Shown here piece by piece: positions 17,489 to 24,721 of a stretch of 64,000 nucleotides of DNA. The notes beneath the pieces are model-generated. The model worked only from the letters and a program-made list of their open reading frames with translations. It made no database searches and was not told the DNA's origin. Each line of letters opens with the position of its first letter. Position 1 is the stretch's first letter. This DNA comes from JAJZCD01 sp964478195. GTDB taxonomy: Bacteria; Patescibacteriota; Saccharimonadia; Saccharimonadales; UBA4665. Made by a program: the position numbers and the translations under genes. Where the stretch lies: positions 1-64,000 of the forward strand of contig CAYZGW010000003.1 in NCBI GenBank assembly GCA_964478195.1, in the 5' to 3' direction.

Positions 17489-17909
17489 ATCTAGCGCTGT
17501 GTTGGCAACTTTCGCAGTAGCCTTGCAGTTCAAGCTGGTGCTGTACTAACTGAAAGTTAAGTGTTTTCCCTAGCTTCTGCAGTGTTTGCTCAAGCTCCAT
17601 AATTTCGGGAATAATAATTGAAACACCACATTGTAGGCATGTGGCGTGGTGATGGTGCTCGTGAAAATCTCCGGCTAGCTCCAGCTTATATTTCCAGCCA
17701 GTCTGCAAACGCTGGACTATACCGAGCTGTTCAAACAGAGCTATGTTTCGGTACACACTTGCACGATCAATCTGCGGCAGTTGGGCGACCAGCTCGCGCA
17801 TGCTTAGCGGCTCTTGGCCTTGCAGGGCGTTAAAAACAGCGCGGCGAGAGATAGTGGTGCTATAGCCACCAAGGCGGAGCGTTTGGGTGAGTGTGTCCAC
17901 AGTAGCCAT
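17481..17909 (-). CDS. Fur-family metalloregulator (possibly Zur-like)
   Basis: A 142-residue Fur/Zur/PerR-type repressor: a winged helix (about 10-75, with RASVYRNIALFEQLGIV), the His-rich metal loop HEHHHHATC at 83-91, and two CxxC pairs (C91/C94 and C132/C135) that form the structural zinc site. The internal ATG at 17909 is preferred over the upstream frame start at 17939, because the domain begins there and a minus-strand -10 TATGAT lies at 17928-17923. It is divergent from a ZIP transporter, which makes a zinc- or iron-sensing role likely; which metal is inference. Confidence 0.85.
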   Translation of the reverse strand: MATVDTLTQTLRLGGYSTTISRRAVFNALQGQEPLSMRELVAQLPQIDRASVYRNIALFEQLGIVQRLQTGWKYKLELAGDFHEHHHHATCLQCGVSIIIPEIMELEQTLQKLGKTLNFQLVQHQLELQGYCESCQHSARFI

Positions 17910-17918
17910 TAATCGCAA

Positions 17919-17962
17919 TTGTATCATATACTGCGACAAATTTGCAGAAATGTATCACATAC
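17919..17962. promoter_or_regulatory. Candidate Fur-family operator with a repeated 12-mer
   Basis: Two direct repeats that differ at one base, TGTATCATATAC (17920-17931) and TGTATCACATAC (17951-17962), are 31 bases apart in the divergent region between the regulator and the ZIP gene. The first overlaps the regulator's -10. A repeat placed across both promoters is what is expected of an autoregulated operator, although it does not match the classic Fur box. Confidence 0.45.
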
Positions 17963-18008
17963 GGCACACTAAAATCCAAGCTATTAAAACAAGGAATACG
18001 TTTAAACT

Positions 18009-18731
18009 ATGCTTCCCATTCTACTTTCCATAGGAACGTTCGGCTCGACAATGCTTGGCGGCATCGTCGGCCTTAAAAACCGCGACCGATTGCATCGGTT
18101 ACTCGGCTTTACGGCCGGGGTAGTGATCGGCGTGGTAGCATTTGATTTGCTGCCCGAAATCTTTAATTCGCTTGGACGCAGTGTGACGGCTCGTGACGCA
18201 ATGGTAGCGCTGGTCTGCGGCTTTTTGCTGTTTCACATTATCGAAAAATCCATTTTGATTCACCATAGCCAAGAGCATGAGTACGAAGTCCATCATCATC
18301 CGCAAGTTGGGATCGCTAGCGCCTTAGCGCTTTCTGGCCACAGTTTCCTGGACGGGCTTGGTATTGGGCTGGGTTTCCAGGCAGGGACTGGCGTCGGCAT
18401 CGCAGTGGCAATTGCAGTGATCGCACACGACTTTTCTGATGGTCTAAACACGGTAACGTTGATGATCATAAACAATAACAATCGCCGTAAAGCATTCAAG
18501 ATGTTGCTGGTGGACGCCTTGGCGCCGGTGGCAGGCGCAATCGTGGGTACCACTGTACATATTTCTGACGGTGGTCTTACGCTGTATCTAGGCTTTTTTG
18601 CGGGCTTTTTGCTCTACATTGGTGCCAGCGAGATTTTACCCGAAGCGCACAGCAAGCATTCGTCCTATGTCACTATCTTGCTGACTATTCTGGGCGCAAC
18701 ATGTATGTTTTTTGTGACCCGGTTCGCTTGA
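18009..18731 (+). CDS. ZIP-family divalent metal transporter
   Basis: A 240-residue ZIP transporter with about eight membrane helices. The helix-IV and V metal motifs are clear: ALSGHSFLDGLGIGLGFQ near 110 and AHDFSDGLNTV near 140. A histidine-rich loop (HHSQEHEYEVHHHP near 84-97) precedes them. It probably imports zinc, iron or manganese. AAGGA stands upstream of the ATG. The divergent Fur-family gene and the repeated 12-mer between them suggest metal-controlled expression. Confidence 0.9.
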   Translation: MLPILLSIGTFGSTMLGGIVGLKNRDRLHRLLGFTAGVVIGVVAFDLLPEIFNSLGRSVTARDAMVALVCGFLLFHIIEKSILIHHSQEHEYEVHHHPQVGIASALALSGHSFLDGLGIGLGFQAGTGVGIAVAIAVIAHDFSDGLNTVTLMIINNNNRRKAFKMLLVDALAPVAGAIVGTTVHISDGGLTLYLGFFAGFLLYIGASEILPEAHSKHSSYVTILLTILGATCMFFVTRFA

Positions 18732-18771
18732 GCATGCCTCTATCTATAGCGGTAATGATACAATAAGCCCT

Positions 18772-19866
18772 ATGACTATCGCGGTGATAATTTTGGGGGC
18801 GTTGGTGTTCATTTTACTGACACTGGTACTACGCAGCTCAAAGACAGTGGCGCCGGATAATAATGCCTCATTGCTGCTTAAGGAAGATCTAAAAACGCTC
18901 AGCGACGACATCGCCAAGTTGAAAGACGGCGTGCAGCAGCAGCTAACTGAACGTCTCGATAAAAACCAGGAGCTGATGCGTGAAAGCATCCAAAGGCAGT
19001 TTGCTGCCAGTAGTAAAATCATCAGCGATGTTACCGAACGCTTAACTAAACTCGACGACACGAATAAACGCGTAGTAGATGTCGCAGATGAGTTAAAGAC
19101 GCTTCAAAATGTGCTGCAAAACCCCAAACAGCGTGGAGTACTGGGCGAATACTACCTTGACCAGGTACTGAAGAATGTGATGCCGCCTGACCGCTATAAA
19201 TTGCAGTACAAAATTGGCAAGACTGACGGCGGTATTGAACTGATTTGCGACGCTGTGATCTTGCTTGATAAGGGCAAGATGCTGCCCGTAGATAGCAAGT
19301 TTAGCTTGGAGAACTACAATCGGCTTGTAGAATCCACTGACAAAGCCGAGCGCGAAACACTGGCAAAGGCCTTCAAGGCTGACCTAAAAGGTCGCATTGA
19401 TGAAACGGCTAAATATATCCGGCCTCGTGACGGCACTATGGATTACGCTTTTATGTTTATTCCCAGTGAAGCAATTTATTATGATTTGCTGGTCAATAAA
19501 GTAGGCACCACCAATACGTCGGCCCGTGATCTTATTGAATATGCCTTCCGTGAGAAGAATGTTATTATTGTAAGTCCTACAACATTCATGGCATATCTGC
19601 AGACAGTAATGCAAGGCTTGCGAGCGCTCCAGATCGAGGAGCAGGCAAAAGATATTCAGGTTCGCGTTGGCGAGCTGGGTCGGCACATTGCTGCGTACGA
19701 AACACTGATGCAGAAACTGGGCGGCAGCTTAGGCACAACAGTCAATCACTTTAATAATGCCCACAAAGAACTCAAGAAAATCGACAAAGATGTCATAAAG
19801 ATAGCCGATAGTGCCCCAAGTGTTGAGGCGATACTGCTCGATCGGCCTCAGCAGGACGAGCTTTAG
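18772..19866 (+). CDS. rmuC: RmuC-family DNA recombination protein
   Basis: A 364-residue RmuC protein: an N-terminal membrane helix (about 3-22), a long coiled coil (about 35-120) and the RmuC nuclease-like domain with QRGVLGEYYLDQVL near 123, LPVDSKFSLENYNRL near 176 and the FIPSEAIYYDLL segment near 228. RmuC limits recombination at inverted repeats; it is thought to act as a nuclease. The -10 TACAAT (18759-18764, TGn-extended) is seven bases before ATG, so the mRNA should be leaderless. Confidence 0.92.
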   Translation: MTIAVIILGALVFILLTLVLRSSKTVAPDNNASLLLKEDLKTLSDDIAKLKDGVQQQLTERLDKNQELMRESIQRQFAASSKIISDVTERLTKLDDTNKRVVDVADELKTLQNVLQNPKQRGVLGEYYLDQVLKNVMPPDRYKLQYKIGKTDGGIELICDAVILLDKGKMLPVDSKFSLENYNRLVESTDKAERETLAKAFKADLKGRIDETAKYIRPRDGTMDYAFMFIPSEAIYYDLLVNKVGTTNTSARDLIEYAFREKNVIIVSPTTFMAYLQTVMQGLRALQIEEQAKDIQVRVGELGRHIAAYETLMQKLGGSLGTTVNHFNNAHKELKKIDKDVIKIADSAPSVEAILLDRPQQDEL

Positions 19867-19893
19867 TTTTACTCCTGCGGCTACGCCGTTTGT

Positions 19894-20859
19894 TTAGTCG
19901 TTCTTTGAGCCCAGCGGATCACCAAAGCGCATAGCTTTTATCTGCTCCAGCGTTTCTTCCTGCAAAATACGATTAGTGCGGGTCAGGTCGGCAATAACTG
20001 ATAGCGCCAAACAAATGAAGGCACCCATAAGTGCTACGGCCCCAAAAATAAGCGATTGCAGATGGCTGCCGGGTCGATGTTCGGTGCTAAATAAAATAAA
20101 GAAACGTATAAATGGAATAACGCCGATAAGTGCTAATAGTGTGCCAACGGTACCTACGACTACATAAGGCCGGTACATTACGTATGCTCGCACAATAGCG
20201 CTCATAGATTTAAAGACATGTTCCCAGCTGCTCTTAAATAGGCGGGATTCTCTGGTTTTGGCGTTAGTGGTCACGGGAATGCTGACAATTGGAATACGCT
20301 TGTTGCCGGCTTGAATAGTTGTCTCCATACAGTAGCTAAACTGAGTGATAATATTGAGGCGTATCAGGGCGTGCTTGGAGTAGGCGCGAAAACCACTCGC
20401 AGCATCAGGTATATTGGTGCCAGCGGCTTTATTAACAACCCAGCTGCCAAACTGCTGCATCAGTTTTTTGCCCGGCGAAAAATGACTGATTTTGCTGGTT
20501 TGGCGGTCGGCAATGACAATCTCGGCTTCGCCGTTCAAAATGGGCTGAATCAGATCAGGGATGCGGTCTTGTGGGTATTGGTTGTCGCCGTCAGTGTTTA
20601 CTACAATGTCAGCACCGAGCTCAAGTGCGCGGGTAGTGCCGTCGCGAAAGCTACGGGCTAGGCCCATTGTCTTCTCATGGATGACAATGTGGTGTACCCC
20701 CAGTGATTTGGCGATCTCTACCGTCTTGTCGGTACACCCATCATCAATAATTAAATATTCTAATGTATCAACGCCTCTGATCTTTTTGGGCATAGTTTTC
20801 ATAACCAGCGGCAAAGTAGCCTCTTCGTTCAAACAAGGAATTTGTATGATAACTTTCAT
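19894..20859 (-). CDS. Family 2 glycosyltransferase with C-terminal membrane helices
   Basis: A 321-residue GT-A enzyme of the dolichol-phosphate mannosyltransferase-like type. IPCLNEEATLPLV near 7, IIDDGCTDKT near 37, the metal-binding VNTDGDNQYP near 87 and DAASGFRAYSKHAL near 152 are standard. Two membrane helices (about 230-255 and 268-292) anchor the C-terminus. It would move a sugar from a nucleotide donor to a lipid or surface acceptor. The leader of about 25 bases follows an AGTATACT palindrome. Confidence 0.88.
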   Translation of the reverse strand: MKVIIQIPCLNEEATLPLVMKTMPKKIRGVDTLEYLIIDDGCTDKTVEIAKSLGVHHIVIHEKTMGLARSFRDGTTRALELGADIVVNTDGDNQYPQDRIPDLIQPILNGEAEIVIADRQTSKISHFSPGKKLMQQFGSWVVNKAAGTNIPDAASGFRAYSKHALIRLNIITQFSYCMETTIQAGNKRIPIVSIPVTTNAKTRESRLFKSSWEHVFKSMSAIVRAYVMYRPYVVVGTVGTLLALIGVIPFIRFFILFSTEHRPGSHLQSLIFGAVALMGAFICLALSVIADLTRTNRILQEETLEQIKAMRFGDPLGSKND

Positions 20860-21055
20860 AAAACTTTAGCTCTTCTTTCTTTTACTCAAAAGTATACTAT
20901 ACGTCTGTGAGTTGCCTGAAGAGTCTGATAGTAGATTCGGGACGAGGGCTATACATGATAGGATTGTGTTTATCCGATTTATATTCTATAGTTATAAATG
21001 TTTTTTGTAGGCCAAGCTTGCAAGGTACATTTACAACCCTGTTGCTTCAGTATCT
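20860..21055. other. Non-coding region between glycosyltransferase and GC-rich gene
   Basis: AT-rich DNA that holds the leftward glycosyltransferase promoter (AGTATACT, near 20891). A 60-codon open frame (20907-21089) runs through it but lacks a ribosome site and protein-like composition. I see no other structure until the inverted repeat at 21056. Confidence 0.4.
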
Positions 21056-21107
21056 TTCCAACTTGCTAAAATTTCAAGAAAATTCGTGACATTTTAGCAA
21101 GTTGGAA
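21056..21107. repeat. 17-bp perfect inverted repeat
   Basis: TTCCAACTTGCTAAAAT (21056-21072) is repeated as a perfect inverse at 21091-21107, around an 18-base loop. It ends 36 bases before the GTG of the GC-rich gene. It has no T-run. It could be an operator, a boundary scar of an inserted segment or an RNA hairpin in the leader. Confidence 0.7.
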
Positions 21108-21142
21108 CACAATCCTGTTTGAACAACTCCAAGGAGCAAGAC

Positions 21143-21754
21143 GTGCAGCACGTGCCCCAGGGCTCCCAGCTCGTGATCATCACTGATCCGGAGCTGCTAG
21201 AAGACGACTACCTCAAGGGGTCGTCGGCAATTGCTTACGAACTGCATCACCTAGTCGCGGAGGCCGAAGCCGGAGATCAGCATGTGGTCTTCGTCATCCC
21301 GAGCCGTCCGTTCGGTGATGTCTTCACGTCGGTCATGATGGCCGCGAAAGACATGCTCGACTACCGGGACGCCGTCGTGAAGACGGTGACCGTGAAGTGG
21401 CTGAGCACCACACAACCCGGTAGCGTCGTAAGGCCTGCCCAGGGCGAGTGCGCCATCAGCGGCAAGTCTCTGAACGGCAAGCACTTGACTGTGACGGTCG
21501 TCGCGCTGGAATACCTGGATCTGCCGTCGGCAATGCAAGTACTGCATTCTGATGTGCTCGGCACATGTCTGGAACTTGAGGGCGAACACCCCAAGGTCTG
21601 GTCTGTCCAGGGTCTCGAAGCGGACCTGGCTGCCTGGTCCAAGTGCACCCCTGGGGAGTGTGAGGTCGACGGCATCGTCCATATCTACCGAGACTCTGTT
21701 TCAGGAAAGGTGTGCCGCGACAACTATGCCGCTGACCATGGTTTGAGGTTCTGA
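21143..21754 (+). CDS. Foreign-looking, GC-rich hypothetical protein
   Basis: A 203-residue protein that I do not recognise. The GTG at 21143 is chosen because AAGGAG lies six bases upstream; the frame opens earlier at a TTG (21119). Codon choice (GTC, CTC, GAC, TTC, GCC) is clearly more GC-rich than in every neighbour and resembles Actinobacteria. The protein is acidic with alternating beta and helix, has three cysteines near the end (about 160-190) and no signal peptide or membrane segment. VVFVIPSRPFGDVF near 50 suggests an alpha/beta core. Transfer from an actinobacterial host or phage is inference from composition. Confidence 0.65.
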   Translation: MQHVPQGSQLVIITDPELLEDDYLKGSSAIAYELHHLVAEAEAGDQHVVFVIPSRPFGDVFTSVMMAAKDMLDYRDAVVKTVTVKWLSTTQPGSVVRPAQGECAISGKSLNGKHLTVTVVALEYLDLPSAMQVLHSDVLGTCLELEGEHPKVWSVQGLEADLAAWSKCTPGECEVDGIVHIYRDSVSGKVCRDNYAADHGLRF

Positions 21755-21993
21755 GACGCCTTGCTCCTTTCGGGGCAGTGTGGCTTTCGGCTCGTGGTAT
21801 GGGATAGTGCAACAGGGGGCTCCAAGGGAGAGGTCGTGACAGTGTGTCGCTGGTTCCATGCGTACAGCATGCGACATCGCACACACGCATACGTTCTCTT
21901 TCCTTGGTACCTCCCAAGTCCGCTACGGGTTCTATGTAACGGCCTTAGGAGGTATCTTTGCCATTCCAGAAAGAGATATATTTTGAGTTCAGC
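21755..21993 (+). other. Hairpin-rich non-coding segment after the GC-rich gene
   Basis: No gene is convincing here. Three stems are visible: TTGCTCC/GGGGCAG close to the stop codon, ATGCGT/ACGCAT (21858-21863 with 21885-21890) with an inner GCG/CGC helix, and a 13-bp stem with one mismatch joining 21906-21918 to 21944-21956 that buries an AGGAGG and is followed by TTTG. The GC-rich composition continues from the gene. It may be a structured 3' region or terminator of the transferred unit. Confidence 0.4.
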
Positions 21994-23331
21994 TTATTCT
22001 GCAGAGAGTAAATCGATAACTAAGGCAGCGGTCCACGAGAAGTTATGTGCCCCTAATGGTTCGCCGGTGTTCGGATTGAAATATTCCGCCAAGCCACTTC
22101 TTTCGGCCATCTCTAGGCAGGTTTCGGTAAGTGCCGCAGCGTGCTCTTTGTAGCCATACCGTTTGAGGCCATCAATAATGAGCCAGTTGGTATTCATCCA
22201 ACTAGGACCTTGCCAGTAGCGATTAGGGTCGAAATCTGGACTGTCCATAGGCACGGTCGGCACTGGGTAAGCGGGGCCGAATTTCTGGTCGTTTTCAAGT
22301 TGGCGTACCAGCGCCGCAGCACGTTTTTTGCTGATAACGCCGCTATATAAAGGCATTAAGGTGGCGATACTGGGAATCTTAATCAAGCGGTGTGTGACAA
22401 AGTCGCGCGACCAATACGTCTCGGCGTACTCGTCCCATAGCTTTTCCAAGCTTTCGGCAGCTTTGTCCATGCTGGCTAGTAGATCGTCCGGCAATGCAAA
22501 ATGAATGGTCTTAGCCATATCTTGCAACAGGGTATTGGCACGAATCAGGATGCAGTTATAGGTGAGATCTTGGATGGCAAATAGGCCGTGGCGCAGAATC
22601 TTATCAGTGTTATAGGCTTTGCGCCTTAGCCGCCGCTGAGCGTCGTATAGACTTAGAGCCTCCAAGGTTGAAAAGCGTTGGCCGGGTGGGGCGTAATGTA
22701 GGTCACGCCGAAACAGGCCAATGATACCATCCGTGTGGGTACTGCGAATCAGTCGAACCCATGAGGGCATTAGGTGCTCGCGGAGCTCTGCCATCCATGG
22801 TGGTGTGTTATCTAGGCCGGTTTCCCAGGGGTGAACTTGTAGCACCAAGCCTTCCTGGTGCGGATCTCGTTCTCTGTATTGCCATTCATGGTACGCGACT
22901 AATGGTGGCAGCATATGGTGGTACCAGCTCCGCCGCTCCGGCATGCTTAAGCGTTCGCCTATGCGCCAGACCGCCTCGGCAAGCATCGGTGGCTGCGTAA
23001 TGCCACTGGTAGCAACGTAGTCAGGCGAATAGGGACTAAGCCAACTACGCCACAACTCCCGGTCTCGTCGATATTCCGAAGCGTTACTAAAGACCGTGTG
23101 CGGAATCATCCCGTTGCTCCACTGGCCGCGAAGCAGGCTGGTGAGTTCGGTTTGAGCTCGATCAACGTTCATCCAACGTAACCCAATGGCGGTGAAACAG
23201 CTGTCCCAGAGCCACTGATGCGGGTAAAGATTCTCGGCTGGAATAGTGTGGGTCCGGTGGTCGTTGTGCTTTAGTATGTTTTCGGCCTGCTCGAGCAAGT
23301 CCGGCTTAGCGGCTTGTAATGTTTTGCTCAT
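21994..23331 (-). CDS. GH63-like glycoside hydrolase (mannosylglycerate-hydrolase/trehalase-like fold)
   Basis: A 445-residue (alpha/alpha)6-barrel enzyme. YPHQWLWDSCFTAIGLRW near residues 36-53, HPWETGLDNTPPW near 166, YWQGPSWMNTNWLIIDGL near 370 and the C-terminal FNPNTGEPLGAHNFSWTAAL match GH63-type enzymes of the mannosylglycerate or glucosylglycerate hydrolase group. The conserved acidic residues WDS and ETG are present. It is cytoplasmic (no signal peptide). It may hydrolyse a compatible-solute glycoside or short alpha-glucoside. The -10 TATACT is seven bases before ATG. Confidence 0.8.
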   Translation of the reverse strand: MSKTLQAAKPDLLEQAENILKHNDHRTHTIPAENLYPHQWLWDSCFTAIGLRWMNVDRAQTELTSLLRGQWSNGMIPHTVFSNASEYRRDRELWRSWLSPYSPDYVATSGITQPPMLAEAVWRIGERLSMPERRSWYHHMLPPLVAYHEWQYRERDPHQEGLVLQVHPWETGLDNTPPWMAELREHLMPSWVRLIRSTHTDGIIGLFRRDLHYAPPGQRFSTLEALSLYDAQRRLRRKAYNTDKILRHGLFAIQDLTYNCILIRANTLLQDMAKTIHFALPDDLLASMDKAAESLEKLWDEYAETYWSRDFVTHRLIKIPSIATLMPLYSGVISKKRAAALVRQLENDQKFGPAYPVPTVPMDSPDFDPNRYWQGPSWMNTNWLIIDGLKRYGYKEHAAALTETCLEMAERSGLAEYFNPNTGEPLGAHNFSWTAALVIDLLSAE

Positions 23332-23432
23332 GCTTTTCAGTATACTGTACGTATTACAAAAATCTTAAGGTATAAGCAGCCGATTCTGGCTGGTCTGGAG
23401 AAAGCAGAAGCGCTACACTAGTAGGGTTAGCA

Positions 23433-24278
23433 ATGAAGGCGATCAGAGAAACTATTCTTTCAGGGCAAACGCGAATTGGCCTATTCGGCGTTTTTTTTGT
23501 GCTACCTCTAATCTTTTCCTCTAGCGCTTGTATCTTTGCGGCTACGGGACCGATAGCGCAAGATTATCGGACAACCGACACTGGTATAGCGCCCGGCGCA
23601 TTAGTAAGCCTTACGGCAGATAAACTTGTGGTACTTGCAAGTACATCAAAAGCGACGTTGATTGGCGTTGTGACTGGTCAACCTGCGGTGGCGTTATCGG
23701 ATAGCGCGGCTAATAATGTACATGTAGCGGTGGGCGGATCTGCGCAGGTACTAGTGAGCGACATAAACGGTGCACTTAATGCGGGCGATCGAATTACCGT
23801 GTCCCCCTTTAGCGGTATTGGTATGAAAGCAACCGATCCTTCAATTATCGTTGGCGTTGCACAAACGAGCTTATCAGGCACCCATCTTACCGATCAAAAG
23901 GTTACTGATAAATATGGGAAAACTAGTACGCTCCACGTGGGATTGTTACCGGTTACTGTTGGTGTCACGTATTATACGGCGGCCGATCAGGGTGGCGTAT
24001 CGGCATTTGTGCCGGTATTCTTACAACATCTTGCCAATACAGTATCAGGCAAGCAGGTTTCTCCGATGCGTGTTCTAGCTGGGACTGCTGCAGTTATGCT
24101 AGGGTTCTTAACCATTATTATTATGCTGTACACCTCTATCAGGGGCGCTATGGTTGCACTAGGCCGTAATCCACTTGCACAAAGCGTTATACGGAAAGGG
24201 CTTGTTGACGTGGCGTTTGCGGCATTAGGCGTGCTGGTGATTGCGAACGTCGTTGCCTACGTGCTGTTGGCCACATAG
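23433..24278 (+). CDS. Secreted/membrane protein with beta-rich ectodomain
   Basis: A 281-residue protein with a signal peptide or anchor (about 18-36), a Gly/Ala/Val-rich beta-domain (about 45-190; GVVTGQPAVALSD, GDRITVSPFSG) and two C-terminal membrane helices (about 213-235 and 258-281). The repeated 'GD-I-T-V-S-x-x-x-G-x-G' pattern recalls beta-domains found in phage-tail-like and CPR surface proteins, but I cannot name a family. The topology suggests an envelope protein with an exposed domain. A TACACT -10 lies about 20 bases before ATG. Confidence 0.65.
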   Translation: MKAIRETILSGQTRIGLFGVFFVLPLIFSSSACIFAATGPIAQDYRTTDTGIAPGALVSLTADKLVVLASTSKATLIGVVTGQPAVALSDSAANNVHVAVGGSAQVLVSDINGALNAGDRITVSPFSGIGMKATDPSIIVGVAQTSLSGTHLTDQKVTDKYGKTSTLHVGLLPVTVGVTYYTAADQGGVSAFVPVFLQHLANTVSGKQVSPMRVLAGTAAVMLGFLTIIIMLYTSIRGAMVALGRNPLAQSVIRKGLVDVAFAALGVLVIANVVAYVLLAT

Positions 24279-24327
24279 AGAAGTATCGAGCTGGCGCAGG
24301 TCTTAGCCGGTGCATCTAATCGTGCTA

Positions 24328-24356
24328 TTGACATAATATAGTACCTTGTATAGCAT
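24328..24356 (+). promoter_or_regulatory. PadR-pspC operon promoter
   Basis: A perfect TTGACA (24328-24333), 17 bases and TAGCAT (24351-24356) are followed by only eight bases before the ATG at 24365, which predicts a leaderless message. A PadR-type repressor commonly controls its own promoter, so this is a likely operator region too. Confidence 0.55.
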
Positions 24357-24364
24357 AGTACTGT

Positions 24365-24721
24365 ATGGATAAAACTTCAGAACAATCGTCGTTGGTACGA
24401 CAAGCAGAAGTACAGATGCGCAAAGGGCTTCTGGTGTATTGTGTACTTCTGCTTTGTAAGGACGGCAAAATGTACAGCTCGGATATTATTACAAAGTTGC
24501 GCGCAGCGGAGCTTATCGTGGTGGAAGGCACGTTGTATCCACTGCTTAACCGACTAAACCGTGACGGCTTTGTGGCCTATGAGTGGCAGGAATCGGAGCA
24601 AGGTCCGCCCCGGAAATACTACTGGCTAACCGATGAAGGTCAAAAAATGGTAACGACGCTTCATAAAACATATCACCGCTTGCATACTTCTGTTGGGCAA
24701 CTCGAGAAAGGAAATTCATGA
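24365..24721 (+). CDS. PadR-family transcriptional regulator
   Basis: A 118-residue PadR regulator: a winged helix with MRKGLLVYCVLLLC near 19, YSSDIITKLRAAEL, the characteristic VVEGTLYPLLNRLNRDGFV near 53-71 and QGPPRKYYWLTDEGQ near 81. PadR proteins repress neighbouring genes and often respond to envelope stress or antibiotics. Its last four bases overlap the start of the PspC-domain gene, a pairing widely seen in Gram-positive-type envelope-stress operons. Confidence 0.9.
   Translation: MDKTSEQSSLVRQAEVQMRKGLLVYCVLLLCKDGKMYSSDIITKLRAAELIVVEGTLYPLLNRLNRDGFVAYEWQESEQGPPRKYYWLTDEGQKMVTTLHKTYHRLHTSVGQLEKGNS

Noticed and set aside
20907..21089. Sixty-codon open frame before the inverted repeat
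   Set aside because: No ribosome site or promoter fits it, and its end runs into the repeat.
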